From assembly GCA_964023205.1 (NCBI GenBank), contig OZ026835.1, positions 45,295,083 to 45,359,082 on the forward strand: 64,000 bases of DNA. The letters are read 5' to 3'. The notes under the pieces are model-generated. The model was not told the origin of the DNA and did no database searches. It saw nothing but the letters and a program-made list of their open reading frames with translations. Below, piece after piece: positions 62,601 to 64,000 of this stretch; positions within the stretch are counted from its first letter, which is position 1, and every line of letters begins with the position of its first letter. Position numbers and translations under genes: made by a program. This DNA is from Lutraria lutraria (taxonomy: Eukaryota > Mollusca > Bivalvia > Venerida > Mactridae).

Positions 62601-63862
62601 TACATTATACTTTGTAATATTATCTTGTTTGCATATTTATGTGTGCTGCAATCGTCTATTCATTTGTTTAAAATGCTCTCCGAGTTCGGAGGAATATAAT
62701 AATGCCTTCCTGCCGTATAACTGATTTGATTGTCAGCAAATATTGTTAAACAATTCATATTAAGTATTTCCATGTTCACGACGCGTCAAGCTTCATTCAC
62801 CATGGTGATAAAATATTTTCCTTTTCACACAATATGTGCAGAACTTGTTTTTAAAGCGGGTTACGACTGTCAAATAAGGGGGTTATCTTTCGGCCAAACG
62901 TCGGGGGTAATTTAAGGTGAACATTTCAAGACGGTTCAAGACTTCTCCTGTCATGACCTCCCATACCCTGCCACTAACCTCGTAGTTCTCTCCAACATCA
63001 TTTAATTGTACGAATCTATCCGTGGACATAATTACAGGTAACTTTATTTCGGGTAGAAATGTTTGACGGGTACAGTACTATAAAATTACCAATATCCCCA
63101 ATAGACTTTAAAATGAGAACATGTGAATACAGGTCTCAGGGATCTAAGTTAGATAGCAATGAACTAAATGTCTAAACTAAAAAGTCTTCCATTTTGAGGT
63201 TGAGTATTATAATGTACTGTCCTGATCGAATACCTTCTTGATGATAATAATTATACTTTCGTGTTCGTAAGATTTTGTAGAAGATCTAGGTTTGTTTGCA
63301 GTTAACGACCAATCTGTATTATACATGTATATACTATTATAGACGTGCTTTTAATGTTTTGAAACCCGAGTATTCGTAAATATTCGTAAAAGACACATGA
63401 CCTGATTGTTTTTAACGCGAACAGGCATTTGTTGACATCTTTGCAAATTTTGTCAGATCAAAGACTCATTTATAAACGCTTGCATTCATAACTTGTGTAT
63501 ATCTATGTATACATGCGTTTGAACATAAAACTACTCAGATTATCGTTTAGTATATAAATACGTTAATTGACTTCTATAATCTACATAGTTTTATTTCTAG
63601 TTACACATCACAACTGTCGGCGAACATTTCTAACTAGGCGCCATGTTTGGAATTTTATATATTACTACAAAGTCACGATTAATTAACGTTTCATCTTCAA
63701 TCACTACTAATGTACGTTTCATTAGGTCGTCATAATTTGGTCGTTGTATACCTAGGCCGACAGTAATTGACGCCTTTTTGAAGTCTGTTGTTGAGACGCT
63801 CATGGTAAAACTAATACTTAAGTATATATACGGGCATTTCACTTTGCTTGTGTGTTCGTCAG

Positions 63863-64000
63863 CAATCGTAACTACTCGGGTATTTCCGTCACTAAGAAAC
63901 TAGTACGCCTCGGTTACAAATTTTGTTAATGTGGTTTCCGGTCGCTACTTTTTAAACACTAGGCACTCGTTTTCAAGATTCGTTCTCAGAATGGCATACT
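63863..64000. mobile_element. TIR element family B, copy running off the window
   Basis: Starts CAATCGTAACTACTCGGGTA and continues TACGCCTCGGTTACAAATTT, GTGGTTTCCGGTCGCTACTT and CTAGGCACTCGTTTTCAAGA, like the copy at 24230. The other end lies beyond position 64000. Confidence 0.7.

Larger units (their letters stand above)
58016..63862. other. Gene-less stretch
   Basis: No gene was supported. It contains a compound 58-bp repeat (59072-59290), a tRNA-like fragment (59603-59683) and an imperfect inverted repeat near 61445-61535. The remainder looks unique and A+T-rich. Confidence 0.45.

Overview
The window is eukaryotic nuclear DNA. It is A+T-rich, its genes are split by GT-AG introns with AATAAA polyadenylation signals, and it is full of SINE, MITE and LINE debris and long minisatellites. 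The protein families and repeats point to a mollusc, most likely a bivalve. Pointers are two-domain Kazal inhibitors, an animal GH10 xylanase-like protein with a CBM in front, tRNA-derived SINEs ending in a GTTGAAAATGGCGTTAAA-like tail, and palindromic TACTGTGGAATCATTAATTTTCG MITEs. The species cannot be fixed from sequence alone.

Three complete genes can be assembled exon by exon with matching splice phases, all in the first 22.2 kb. (1) 990-2919, plus strand: a 124-residue secreted two-domain Kazal inhibitor in 4 exons. (2) 8230-6031, minus strand: a 118-residue paralogue with the same exon plan, convergent with the first. (3) 22160-10365, minus strand: a 636-residue secreted CBM plus GH10 protein in 14 exons. 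It keeps both catalytic glutamates but has several substitutions in conserved substrate-binding positions. The first two probably act as extracellular protease inhibitors for defence or digestion. The third probably belongs to extracellular polysaccharide digestion or binding. Nothing indicates that the three act together.

From 22.2 to 64 kb no gene could be supported. This part holds a 24-bp minisatellite upstream of the GH10 gene (22.7-23.8 kb), a TIR element (24.2-24.6 kb) and a 40-bp satellite (25.0-25.8 kb). Then comes a long, mostly unique, gene-less stretch (26.6-44 kb) with a 383-bp palindromic element and scattered hairpins. Further along are a 16-bp repeat array (44.1-45.1 kb), a 61-bp array (50.9-51.3 kb), two separate 17-bp arrays (52.2-52.6 and 55.8-57.4 kb), a 24-bp open-frame array (57.7-58.0 kb) and two SINEs (53.7 and 55.2 kb).

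The points most worth a second look are the altered substrate-binding residues of the GH10 protein, the inverted Kazal pair with small P1 residues, the unusual density and open reading frames of the minisatellites, a TIR family with a miniature internally deleted copy, the large palindrome at 33.5-33.9 kb, and a set of CTCF-core-like sites in the gene-less region.
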